Below are positions 35,555 to 48,039 of a stretch of 64,000 bases of DNA, in pieces. Every line of letters begins with the position of its first letter. Within the stretch, counting starts at the first letter, position 1. The DNA comes from Anaeramoeba flamelloides (lineage: Eukaryota; Metamonada; Anaeramoebidae). The position numbers were made by a program, and so were the translations under genes. Where the stretch lies: the NCBI GenBank assembly GCA_027625915.1, contig JANTQA010000026.1, positions 3,596,001-3,660,000 on the forward strand. Reading direction: 5' to 3'. The notes under the pieces were generated by a model. It was not told where the DNA came from. It was given only the letters and a program-made list of their open reading frames with translations, and made no database searches.

Positions 35555-38500
35555 GAAATAACAAAAATTATAAAGAAAAAAATGATAAAGAAAATAGAAT
35601 TAATGAAATTTTTTTTACCAATTTTTAATTGTTATTTAAACCAAATCAGAAAAAATGGAATAACGAAGCAGAATGCCCTTAGAATTCTTCAAAAGGTTAA
35701 TGAATTAATAACAAATCCAAAAGAAGAAAGACAATGGATCGATTCTTTTCTTCGAAAAAGTTCAATATATGAAATATATTTTGAGTATTTAAAAGAGAAT
35801 TGCGATGGAAATTTATTTGGAGATATTCAAGAAATTTTAAATTTTTTTAAAAATTATTTACCTATAAATCGAAAAAATTTAAATAAATTTCAAAATTTTA
35901 ATGGTTTCAAAATTTTAAAAAAAATGTTATTATTTAATAAGAATTATAGATGGCAATTTTTAGTCTTTATTATCCAATTAAATAAACAACTAAAGAATTC
36001 ATTCCCCGAATCTTTAAAAATAATTAAAAAAATATTTGAAGATTTATTAATACAATTACAATCGATAGGTAGAACATCCCTTTTAGATCCAAAAATTGTC
36101 CAAATTAGAATAGATTTATTGATTACACTATCAATATTGGCCATTGATCATCCATCGCTAAAACTTGTTTTTAAAAATAATGGTGGATTTACTTTAATTT
36201 TTTCAATAATAAATGGAATTTCTACAATAATACACGAGCAAAATTTGCCGATATCTAAAAAAATCAGGTCAAAATTACAACTTGAGCAACAAGAAAGGAA
36301 AAATAAACAGGGTATCCACATTGAAATTAATAATAATCCTAATGATCTTAAAAAAAATAATTTTCCTAATATAAAAATTAATAATTTTAACAATTTAAAA
36401 ATTAATTATTATGAAATTCCAATTAAAAAAATTTTTTTAAATTTAAATAATCATGATAATGTGAATGATAATGAGAATAATAAGGATGATGATGATGATG
36501 ATGATGATGATAATGATGATAATAAAAATAATAAGAATAAGAATAATAATAAAATTAATAATAATAACAATAATAACAATAATAATAATAATAATAATAA
36601 TAATAAAGAAGAAGAAGAAGAAGAAGAAGAAAAATTATTTAATAAAAAACTTATATTTAATTATATTATTTATTGATAATTTAATTCAAAGTTTAATAAT
36701 TATGATTACCAAAGAGAAAAATAATAAACAATTTTTTAAAAATGAATTAATTTATTTTAAAGAATTGTTTGTTGATCCCTTAATCCGAATAAATATTTTT
36801 AGATCAAAATATTTTCTTTTGTTATTTAACCATTTAATAAATCTCTCCATTGGAAATATATATAATTATTATTCTTTAAACAATTTTAATAAAATTAATA
36901 ATTTAGAATCATTAAATAAGGAATTTTTTAATAATTTCCCCTTTTCTCAATTAATAAATGATTGTGATGATGAGAATCCAAATTTCAAGAAAAAATTTTT
37001 TTTTAAAAAACCCATTTCAATTTTAACTCTGTATATTAAAAAAATTAAAAAATACAATCATAATAATAACGGATATTTTATTCGATTCCCAAGAGTGTTT
37101 AATATCATCTTATTTTTAATAAAGCATTCTTTAAAAAATATCAACTATTTAAAAAAAGACAATAAAAAAACATATATAAATAAATTATTAAGTCAATATT
37201 ATTATTTATTTCAAAATTTAATCATAATAATTAAATCCAACCCAAAAAATTATTCACAACTATCCAAAATAGGATTTTTAAATATTTTAATTACAAAATT
37301 TAAATTTATTTTTTTGAATCCTAAACATAAATTACATTTTATTCTTTTGAAATTATTTAAACATTTTGCAAAAAATAAAATTTCAATAATTGAAACAAAA
37401 AAATTCTTAAATTTATTTAATTATCAAAATTATCCAATAACCCTATTAAACATATTAATAAAAATTTTTAAAAAAATATTATTCAAACCAAAAAATTATG
37501 TACTTTTTAATAAAAACGAATTAAAAGTTAAAAACGATCCAAATCAATTATTAATTTCTATTTTCAATTATTTTACGATTTCTATCTGGCTACAGGTCCT
37601 TAATTTAAATCAAGCTTTGAAAATTTTTAATTTAAAATTGAAAAATGTTAATTACGATTTAAACCAAAATATTAATGGTGATGTAAGAATGAAATTATTA
37701 ATTAGCGGAAATAAAAAATTAATTTTTGCAATGGAAAAAAATAATAAAAGACAAAAAATCATATTTAATAATTTTAATTTCAAATTGAATAAAAAATATC
37801 ATATAGTAATCACCAATAAAAATAATCTACTTTTCTTGTATATCAATGGTATTAAAATCGAAAAACAAGAGTTTTTGAATCCCAATTTAAATAATTTCTC
37901 TTCAAACTTAATGTTAAAATTTAATCAAACGAATACATATAATAATAATAATAATAATAATAATACACTTAATAATAGTAGTGACAATGGTAAAATAATA
38001 AATAATTGGAAATTATTTAATTTTAAAATCTTTTCAAAAAATTTGAGTTCAAATTTAATATTTATTTTATTTTTATTAGGAACAAATTTCAATTCAGTAA
38101 ATAATATTAGATTTAATAATTTTATTTTTAATCAAATAATTTTATTAAATAAGGAAAAATATAATATTTTTTTTGAGAAAAAAATAAATTCTTTAATAAA
38201 CATCAAAAATAATAATAATAATTCAAATTTGTTAAAAAATAATTTGTTGTTTAATTATTTAATAAAAGATAATTTAATGCAAATACAAAATTATAATGAT
38301 AATAAAATTAAAATTCGAAATTTGAAATTTAATATTAATATTAATCAAGATATTATAAAATGTAATTCGGTTAATGATTCAATAAAATCAATTGGGGGCA
38401 TTTATTGTTTATTATCATTTCTTACACAGTTCTTATTCAAAAATGAAAAATTTCAATTAAAGTCTTTCAATTTAATTATGAATTTTTTAATAAATCAATC

Positions 38501-39201
38501 AAATCAATTTTTTTTTCTAAAAGAAACAATTATAATAAAATTGTTATCAAGAATTTTAATTTTGAACCAATGGAAGATTAATAAAAAATTAATCAAATTA
38601 ATATTCAAGTTTTCAGGAATTATTATAATGGAGGATAAGAAACTGGATAGCTTAATAATTAAAGGGTTTCTAATTAATAATATCATTGTCAAAGAATTGA
38701 TATTAAATTGGAAGATTTGGGGAAAGAAGCCATTGAAATATCAATTTTTTATATTGAAAGTAATGAAGCATTTAATAAAGAAAAAGGTTAAATATCAAAA
38801 TATTAATATTATTCAATTAAAAGCAATTGACATTATTTCAATATTATTAAATATAATTCATTCAAATCGTAATGATGGCAATATTAATGAAAAATTAATA
38901 AGGAAATTTTTGAATATATTAGAATTATTGATACAGGATCAAACTGATTTTAAAAAAATCTTTGATTTTTTAATATTAATTCAAAATAATAATAATAATA
39001 ATATGGATAAGAATACAATTAACAATTTTAAGAATAATTATTTAAATGTGGACAATAATGGAATAAAAGATTTAGAAAACAATAATATTTTTTCTTATAA
39101 TTATAGGGATCGAAAACAAAATCAAAATAATGAAATAAAAATAGAAGAGAAATTTGATTATAGTAATAATAATAACACTAACACTAATAATAATACTACT
39201 A

Positions 39202-39278
<77 letters not shown>

Positions 39279-41625
39279 GGCAAGAAAAATAATAACAACA
39301 GTAATAATAATAATAATAATAATCAAGATAATCAAAATATCAAAAATAATAATAATAAAAATAAAAATGATACTGATAATAATAATGATAATGATAATGA
39401 TAATGGTAGTATAGCTATCAAAACAAAAGAATTAAATAATAAAAAACATCAAATAAATAGAACTTATAATAATAATAACGACAGAAATAACTTAAATAAT
39501 GAACCAATGGATAATAAAAGAGAAATAATACAAAAACAGGATAATAATAACTATCATATGGATAATAGTTTGAATGAAAAGATAAAGAAAAATCAAACAA
39601 TATATTTAAAAAAACAAATTAATAAAAATAAAGATAAAGATAATTCAAAAAATAAGGATGTGGATTATACCGGTTCAAACTATGCTAGCACTAATAACAG
39701 AGCTAATATTTTTCTATTAAATTTTTTTTTCAAATATATTAATAAAAATTTATTAGAAAATGAAATTCAAAAGTTTTTATCAAAAGTAAAAATTACAAAT
39801 TTTATTTTTTTTTTAAATAATAGCAATGTCGAAATTAGAAAAAATATTTTTCTTTTTTTTGATTCCTATTTCAAAAATTTTAACAATTTAAAACAATTCA
39901 AAAATAATTATGGCTTTGATTTAATGAATTTAGTTCTTGTAAAATTAAAAATTAAAAAGGCGGAATTAAATGATTTTTTCAATTTGACCAAAGTGACTTT
40001 ACATTGTGATTTTTATCAAAATGTCATTCTTAATAATTGTATCTCGGATAACAAAAAAATATTGATTTTGAATAGTTTATTTAAGATTTATAATTCGTTA
40101 TTAAATAACGATGATCGAATAAAAATTTTAAAAAATGGATTTTTAAATATTATTTGTGAATTGGCCCTTAAGAATTATTTAAATGATAATACCAATCAAG
40201 AAATATTATTATTATTAATTGAAATTTTTAAAAGTTTAATTGAATTTTCCCAAAGTATTGAAAAGGGAATTATCAAAATAATAAAATCAATTATTGGAAC
40301 ATTTTACCAATTAATTAATAAAAATTATTCACTAAAAATAATCAAGAAATTCCAATATTTAATTTTTCAAAAATATATCGAATTAACTTTAAATAATTTA
40401 AAAAAAAATAAATTAAATGATAATTATTTCTTGAGGAATAATTTTGTAGATTTCTCAAATTTTATTTTACATATAATCCAATTATGGGTTTTCCAAAATA
40501 GATCACATTGTCAGTTCCAAGCAGAATTAAATAGTAACAACAAAAATGACAATAACAAAAATAATAATAATAATAATAATAATGAAAAAAAAAAATCTAA
40601 AAATAAGAGGGTGAATGAAAATAATTATCCAGATGAAGAAGATTATATTTTTTATACGTTGGTTATAAATTCTTTTATAAAATTAAAAAAATTAAAAATT
40701 TATTCCTTTTTAAATAAAATATTATTAAAATTATTAATTTTGCCCTTATTGATCTTTAAAAAAAAATATTCAATCAAAATATTTTCGTTAAATACGATCT
40801 GCGATAATTTTGAAATTTTAAACTGTTTAAAAGAAAAAGGAAAATTACAAAAAAGATTCTTTTATGCTTTATTTAAAAATAATTTGAAAGAAAAAGAAAA
40901 ATTCCAAATTAAGCAATTAATTAATAAAATCTTAAAACATTATTATAATGAAATAGGCATAAAAGGTAATAAAATATATTTACATAATTCTGAAAAGATC
41001 AAGAATAAATTAAGAAAAATATTTAATAATTATTATCAAAATTGGTATAATGGAAAATTAATTTTTTCCATTCAATTTGAAAAATTATTATTAAATAAGT
41101 TAACAAATCAAAATTTATTAAAAAATTTGAAAAAATTGAAAAAACAATTCAAAGCAATCAAGAATAAAATTGAAACAAGAAATGAAATCATTAAAATGAA
41201 TAATATTAAAATTAATTATAAATTAAATAAAATCTGGATTGAAATATTAAAAAAAATGAATCATGAAAGAGCAATATGGTTTATTAAACCAAAAATTATA
41301 TTATTTAAAGTTATATCTACTGAAGGGCCAATGAGGATTAGAAAAAGATTAAAAAAAATCAATTTGTATTTTGAAAATGACATCGAAAATCATTTTATAA
41401 AGTTTAATTCACCATTTCCTACAGAAGGAAATAGATTTAAAAAACAAATTTATGATCAAAATTTAAAATATAAAAAATATTCCAAAAATAATTATAAAAA
41501 TATGAAAATCGAGAAAATTATTGAAAAAGAAAGTGAAAAAGAAGAAAAAAGTATGAAGGGAAAAGAAATGAAATTAATTATTGATGATAATAATAATAGT
41601 AGTAATAATGATAATAAGTATAATG

Positions 41626-41661
<36 letters not shown>

Positions 41662-43136
41662 TAAAATCAAATTTAAAAAACCTTGAAAAAAATAACAAAA
41701 AAAAAAATATTAAATTAAATCTACAAAAACAAAAAAAACAAAAAATTTATTTATTAAATCGAATTATTGAACTTTTAATTCCCAAAAACTTTTATCCATT
41801 CAATGTTTTTGATGATATTTCTAATTTAGAAATTGGCAAAATTAATAATTTTACTATTAAACAAATTACCAATTGTAAAGAAATTGATTGTAGTATTATT
41901 CTTGGCAAAAAATATTTTCATTTAATTTTAGAAAAAAATCTGAAAGCAAAAGTATTTAAAAAGCATAAAAAATACAATTATTTTTTAATAAAGGAAATAT
42001 ATGCACAAAGATATTTATTGGTTTCCAATTCAATTGAAATTCTATTGACTAATGGAAAAACATTTTTTTTCAAATTTGACAATTGTGAAGCAAGAAATTA
42101 TTTTTTAAATTTGTTAAAATTAAAAAAATTACCGAATTTGAATTTCCATAAATTAAAAAAACAAAACAAAATTATGAAGAATAAAGAATTCAATAAAAGC
42201 AATTATTTAAACTATTATTTAAAATTATGGCAAAAACGAAAAATAAGCAATTTCCAATATCTAACCATTCTTAATACTTTATCTTCAAGAAGCTATAATG
42301 ACTTGAGCCAATATCCCATTTTCCCATACATCATAAGTAACTATGAAGATGAAGAAATTGATTTGAATGATTATAAAAATTATCGCAATTTAACAAAATC
42401 AATGGGCTGCCAGACCGCGGAAAGGAAAAAGAAATTCATTGAAAAGTATAAAGAACTCCAAAGCTTTCAATTAAAACCTTATCATTATGGATCGCATTAT
42501 TCCAATTATGGAATCGTGTTACATTATTTAATACGGTTGGAACCATTTTCAAGTCAAATGATTGAATTCCAATCGAAAAAATTTGATATCCCAGATCGGT
42601 TATTTTTTAGTTTGCAGCAATCGTACCGGTTAAGTAGTAAGGATAGTTTGACAGATGTTAAGGAATTGATACCAGAGTTTTATTATTTAACTGAATTTTT
42701 AATAAATATAAACGGCTATGATTTGGGCTCAAAGCAAGATTCTTTTGTCGTTGATGATGTGTTTTTGCCAAAATGGGCAAAGGGGGATTTAAGATTGTTC
42801 ATTAAGCGGCAACGAGAAGCATTAGAATCAGAATACGTAAGCCAATATTTAAATCATTGGATCGATTTAATCTTTGGGTATAAGCAGCAAGGAGAAGAAG
42901 CAACCAAATCGGTTAATCTTTTTCATCCCAATACCTATGAAAGGAAGGTAAACAATTTTAAAGATGAGATTGAAAAATTAGCAATTCGGACATCAATAAA
43001 AAGCTTTGGGCAGTGCCCACTGCAATTATTTTTGAAACCTCACCCTAAAAGAAATAAAACTTTAAAGAAGATAAATAAAAATAATAATAAACATAATAAT
43101 TACAGCAACAACAATGATAATAATGATAATTATTAT

Positions 43137-43209
<73 letters not shown>

Positions 43210-44444
43210 GCAATGGTAATGGTTATGAGCAAAATAATAAAAATGGTCAAAATGATGTTCTTAATAATAGTGGCAGTAGCAATAGTAATAATGATTATTA
43301 TGCAATGAATTATAACTTTTATGAAAATGATAACACATCCGAGACGAATAGTAATGATTATGATCTCGATAAGGATCAAACGAATAAAAACAGCAATTTT
43401 AAATATAATTTAAAAATTCAAGAAAAAATTTTTCAAATTAATCAAAAATTTAAACAAAAATTAGCCAATAAAATATATTATAGTCCTGAATATTTAAAAT
43501 CTTCAAAAGTGATCTTAAATAATAGCTTTTTTTTTAAGAATAATAAAGAGAACAAAATAAAGAAATTTTTGTTTTTAAAAAAAAGAAAATTATTATTGCC
43601 ATTGTTTAAAAATCAAATGTTAATTTTAAATCAAAAATATCTCTTAAATTGGTCAAAAAAAAAATATTTATTAAAAATAAAAGAAATAGAATCAAAAAAA
43701 TTACTATTAAAAAAATCAATGAATTCCTTTAATAAATTAAATAGTTGTGTAGTATTTAAAAATGGGAAAAATTTTCTGATCACTACAATAAATAATTATT
43801 TAATCGTTTGGAAAATCATTACAAATAATAATAATGATAATGATATTAATAGTAGTAGTAGTAGTAGTAGTAATAGTCGTAATAGTAATAATGAATATTT
43901 TGATCTTAAACAAATAACTATTTTATTTGGGCATGAAAAATCAATCACGGCTATCGAAAAAATAACTAAATGGCATATTTTAGTTACCGGTTCCAAAGAT
44001 AAAACGTGTATATTATGGGATACAAATAAATGGCTGCCCATCACTTCATTAAAGGGCCATGAAGACATCATTTCCTCAATTGCAACTTCAAAAACAAATG
44101 GTGATATTATTACTTATACTCACAACCCAATCCACAATATTAATGTTTTAAGACTTTGGAATTTAAATGGTTTTTTATTAAAAACAAAAAAATTCCAATT
44201 CAATGATAAAATCCATTGTATTAGATTTACAAACGATAATTTGGCTCTTTTTAAAAATGTGATTATCTTAGGAATGAATAACGGAGAGATTATTTTTTTA
44301 AATTCTTTTGATTTAAAACTAATTACAAAAATTACTAATAAATGTAATTTTCCAATCATTTATTTAAGTTATTCAAAAAATTATAAAAAATTAATAACAC
44401 TTCAAAAAAATAATTTAGTTTTGGAATGGAAAGTAAAAATATAA
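33823..44444 (+). CDS. BEACH-WD40 giant protein, ALFY/WDFY3-like
   Basis: About 3540 residues, close to human ALFY. N-terminal 33823 to about 37500 is helical armadillo-like sequence with Lys/Glu and Asn runs. About 37560-38130 is a ConA-like lectin domain (FTISIWLQVLNL, FLYINGIKIEKQEF), usual in BEACH proteins. About 41300-42130 is the PH-like domain (STEGPMRIRKRLKKINLYFE; IYAQRYLLVSNSIEILLTNG; FKFDNCEARNYF), split by an Asn insert. About 42216-43050 is BEACH (KWAKGD, LWQKRKISNFQYL, SRSYNDLSQYPIFPYI, DVKELIPEFYYLTEFL, WIDLIFGYKQQG, SFGQCPLQLFLKPHP). WAKGD and GYKQQG favour the ALFY branch over neurobeachin. WD40 repeats follow (43920-44440, LFGHEKSITAI, VTGSKDKTCILWD, LKGHEDII). There is no FYVE domain at the end, unlike ALFY. 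Such proteins act in endolysosomal traffic and autophagy. The frame changes near 35610 and 36600-36650, each needing one base skipped. The start is uncertain: ATG 33823, but the frame is open back to about 33727, so an upstream exon is possible. Confidence 0.87.
39187..39290 (+). repeat. AAT-repeat coding for a poly-Asn tract
   Basis: The longest of many (AAT)n stretches inside the BEACH gene; others lie at 35515-35550, 36560-36605, 41620-41658 and 43127-43206. They fall between conserved domains, and the antisense strand reads as poly-Ile/Leu frames that are not genes. Confidence 0.8.
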
Positions 44445-44837
44445 AAAATTTTAAAAATGATTCATTTTTTTAATATTCGTAATAGATATTGCAATAAAGT
44501 AATTCCAATAATACTTCATCTTAGATTTTTTTTTTTTTTTTTTTTTTTGTATTTTGAATCAATTTCTATTTGTTTGATTTTTTGATTATTTGAATCTAAA
44601 AATACCAAAAATAATATTACTTTTCGATTTGAATCTTGAAAAAAATAGAGGAAAGAATTGCTGATCGATAAAAAATTTTGAAAAAAAAAAAATTACCAAA
44701 GGTAAACAACCCAAAAGATTTTGAAATTTAATTTTTAAATCAGAAAGAAAAACATCTTAATTTGGTATTGGATATAAAGTTACTAGTTGGGACGAAAATT
44801 TTGAAAATAACATGGTTATTAATGTTTAGGCAATCTA

Positions 44838-45374
44838 AACCCCAATTCAAAATTTTTAACACACCAAAATTCTTTTTGTGAAAAAAAAATCTTATTTAAT
44901 CAATTCAAGAAGATTTACCAAATTAGAACCATTCACTAATTGAAATTTTAACACTTATTTATAAATTACAATACTCACAAAACAAAAAATAAATAACTAT
45001 CAATACAAATAAATCATGGGTATATTAAAAATTTTGGAGAGAGCAAAACAAAAAAATTCATTGGTAAATTTGTTGAAATTCTATTAGGAATATTTGATCG
45101 ATCAAATATTTAGATACCAACCAATAAATTTTATTTGAATTCTTCGATTTAGAAACAACTAAACTTTACCTTAATATCAATTGTTGAAAAAATTTTTGAT
45201 CCTACCAAACCAAGTTAGATAATTGAAAAGATGAAATGAAAACAAAAAAACTAAAAGATGAAAAAATGATTTTTATATTTTGTAAAAATCAAGATTCATT
45301 ACAATGTGAATAAAATTGTATTATTGTAATTGTTTGGACTGTTTTAGCGGTCTGGAAAATTTTGAATTTTAGTT
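44838..45374. mobile_element. 537-bp mariner/Tc1-like MITE, copy 2
   Basis: TA at 44836-44837 and 45375-45376. Left end AACCCCAATTCAAAATTTTT then AACACACC; right reverse complement AACTAAAATTCAAAATTTTC then CAGACC. Interior matches 21355-21882 along most of its length. More decayed than copy 1. Confidence 0.75.
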
Positions 45375-47591
45375 TATTTTTATGGAAAATAAGAAATGTA
45401 TCTAAAAGAAATTTGAAATAAAAAAAAAAAATCAAATGAAATAAAGATGAATTTACATAATTGTTATTAAGGAATTAATTTGAAAATATTATTGAATTTA
45501 TTAAATCAAGAGCAATTTGATATTGTAATAAAAAAGATATTCCAAGAAGTCACTTTAAAATATTTCTTTTGACCATATTTTATCAAGATAGTATCTTTAA
45601 ATGTTATTTAAACTAATTGTACCTTTCTAGTAATTTAGATCTAAAATTTCCATTTGATTTTTTGAAAAAAAAAACTTTTTATTATTTTTATGGTTGAGGA
45701 AGTGTATATTACACTCTAGTTTCTTATATATAAACTTCTCTTTCAAAAATTAATGTGCAAAATCATAGATTTCACGATTATTAATTAATGAAAATAAGTT
45801 CAAACTATTTTCGTTTAAAATTAATTCATTCATATTTATTTCTTATAATTCGTTTTGATTTGTTTATATATTATTTTTATAGTAAGGTGAAAAACTTGAA
45901 AAATGTTCAATATTTTCGATATTGTTTTTTTCTGTTTATATTTTGAATATAAAGAGTATAATTTATTTTTATTTTTATTTATTTTTGCAAATTAATATCG
46001 AGATAACGATAAGTAAATGTACTGATTTTTCGAATTGTTGATCTTTATGTATAATTTAAATATATTTGGGTTTTAAATAAAGATTTTTTAATTATTCTGG
46101 AATATTTTTTGAGTGGTTTAGTTGGCACTACTGGGAAAAAATAAATTCTAAAAATTAAAGTTAGCCAAAACTACCTATTAGATTTAAGTTATACATCTTT
46201 TATACATTATTTTTTCAAAGTTATCATGATTTTATGCAATTAAGATTATATAGTTATTGAATTCATGGATATTCGAAAATAACATTTTTCAAACGTCAGT
46301 AATTTTGAAAAAAAAACCAATTTTTGAGGTAATTTTTTTTTTTTGAATTAAGTTACAATAAATGAATTTTTGATTGAACATTAGATTGAAAAAAGAAGAC
46401 ATGTTAAAACAAAATTCAGAAAAAAACAAGGAGTATATCTATATATAAACTTAGAACTAGACCATGTAAAAAAAAAGGGAAATGACAAAAAATAGTTCCA
46501 AAAACAGAAATAAAATCAGTTTTTCAATTTAATTTTGCCATATATTTTGATTTTATTTTAAATTACAAAAAATAATTGATTTTATTTTAAAATTGAATAA
46601 TATAATTCTTTTTTGAATATTAAAAATATAAATGATTCAAATAATATCTCCACTAAGTCAAATAAAAATATCAAAAATTTTACAATTAAAAATGAAAAAA
46701 AAATATTACTAAAAACTATCATTTGTTTTGCAATTCCCATCAAAGTCTAATAAAGTTGCAAACCCTTTTCAATTTTTTTATGTCTATAATACTGTTTATT
46801 ATGTGAATGTATTTCAAAAATACAAAATATCGAGTTTTTTTTTTGAAAAACTTTTAAGAGTTATACAATAAACTTGTTGAAAATCAAGATTCAAAAAAAA
46901 TTCAAAGTATAATTTAGAAGATTTATTTTAGCTTTATCCTCTTAATTTTGATGAACCCAAACAAGTTATTAACATTTAATTTACTTTCACCTTTAGTATT
47001 TATTATTATTTTTTTTTTGCAAACCCTTTTTGTTTTACAAATTTGTTTATAAAATACTTGTTTTAAAAATCTGTAAATGAAAACCAAGCTAAAACAAAGA
47101 ATAAAATTCTAAATACTAAAAAAACATGGAATTGAATTCTTGATAACAAAAAATAATTAAAAAAAATTCAAACTCAAAGAAAAGGAAAAATATGAGACAA
47201 TAATTGAAAAGTAACATTCATATATAATTTTGAGTTTTTCAAATTTGGGTAAATTAAATAATTGCCCCCAATCCAAAGCTACAGTGAAATTTTATCAAAA
47301 AACTATTAATCCAATAAATCTTTATTTCAGATTATAAATTAAACAATTATCAAATTTTCAAAAACTAAAACTAAAATAAAGATAAATCAAATGGAAATTG
47401 GGAATTAATAGTTCGTTTGGAAATTCTTGAGAAATAGCAATTAATTGATTTCTATAACATTTTCATGTATAAAATTTTTGAGTGAAGAATTAAAAATAAC
47501 ATTAGAGTTCAAAAAAAGAATAAGTGGTTGTGTTTTATTTTAAGCATAAGATCAGAATAAAGGACTTTTTTTTATTCCATTTTGATCAATA

Positions 47592-48039
47592 CAGCCTTTC
47601 CAAGTCTACCATAAAATTTTAAATAAAATAGATTTGAGTTTTCTATTCTTATTTTCCATTTTCAAAAAATTCGAAAATAAGAGTTATTATTAAAAAAAAA
47701 ATTCAATAAATGAGCTATTATTCAAATTTTTTAAAAAAATCAAAAAAAAATTTTTTTGAAGATTCATAAAGAACTTTAAAATATTGTTCAAAAAGGGTAA
47801 AGTTTTAAAGATCAGTCAATATTGATATTTTTTTTAAGCTGGTTTGGACCAATAATTTTTAAGTTTCAGACGATCTTGAATTTTTTTTTGATTTTTTTAA
47901 AAAATTTGAATAATAGCTCATTTATTGAATTTTTTTTTTAATAATAACTCTTATTTTCGAATTTTTTGAAAATGGAAAATAAGAATAGAAAACTCAAATC
48001 TATTTTATTTAAAATTTTATGGTAGACTTGGAACGGTTG
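47592..48039. mobile_element. 448-bp hairpin element with near-identical 155-bp arms
   Basis: Flanked by TA (47590-47591, 48040-48041). From 47598 to about 47752 the left arm (TTCCAAGTCTACCATAAAAT...) equals the reverse complement of about 47879-48033, apart from one A-run length (10 against 9). The loop is about 126 bases. A relative with the same ends is at 60185-60687. No coding capacity. Confidence 0.85.

Noticed and set aside
35489-36700. Euplotes-type programmed +1 frameshifting at AAA-stop sites
   Set aside because: Homology switches frame before the stop codons in most cases, at unrelated homopolymers, and the stop contexts differ (TTT TAA, TAT TGA, ATA TGA, CCT TAA).
39072-39414. 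Poly-Ile and poly-Asn frames on both strands over (AAT)n
   Set aside because: Shadows of the Asn tract in the BEACH gene.
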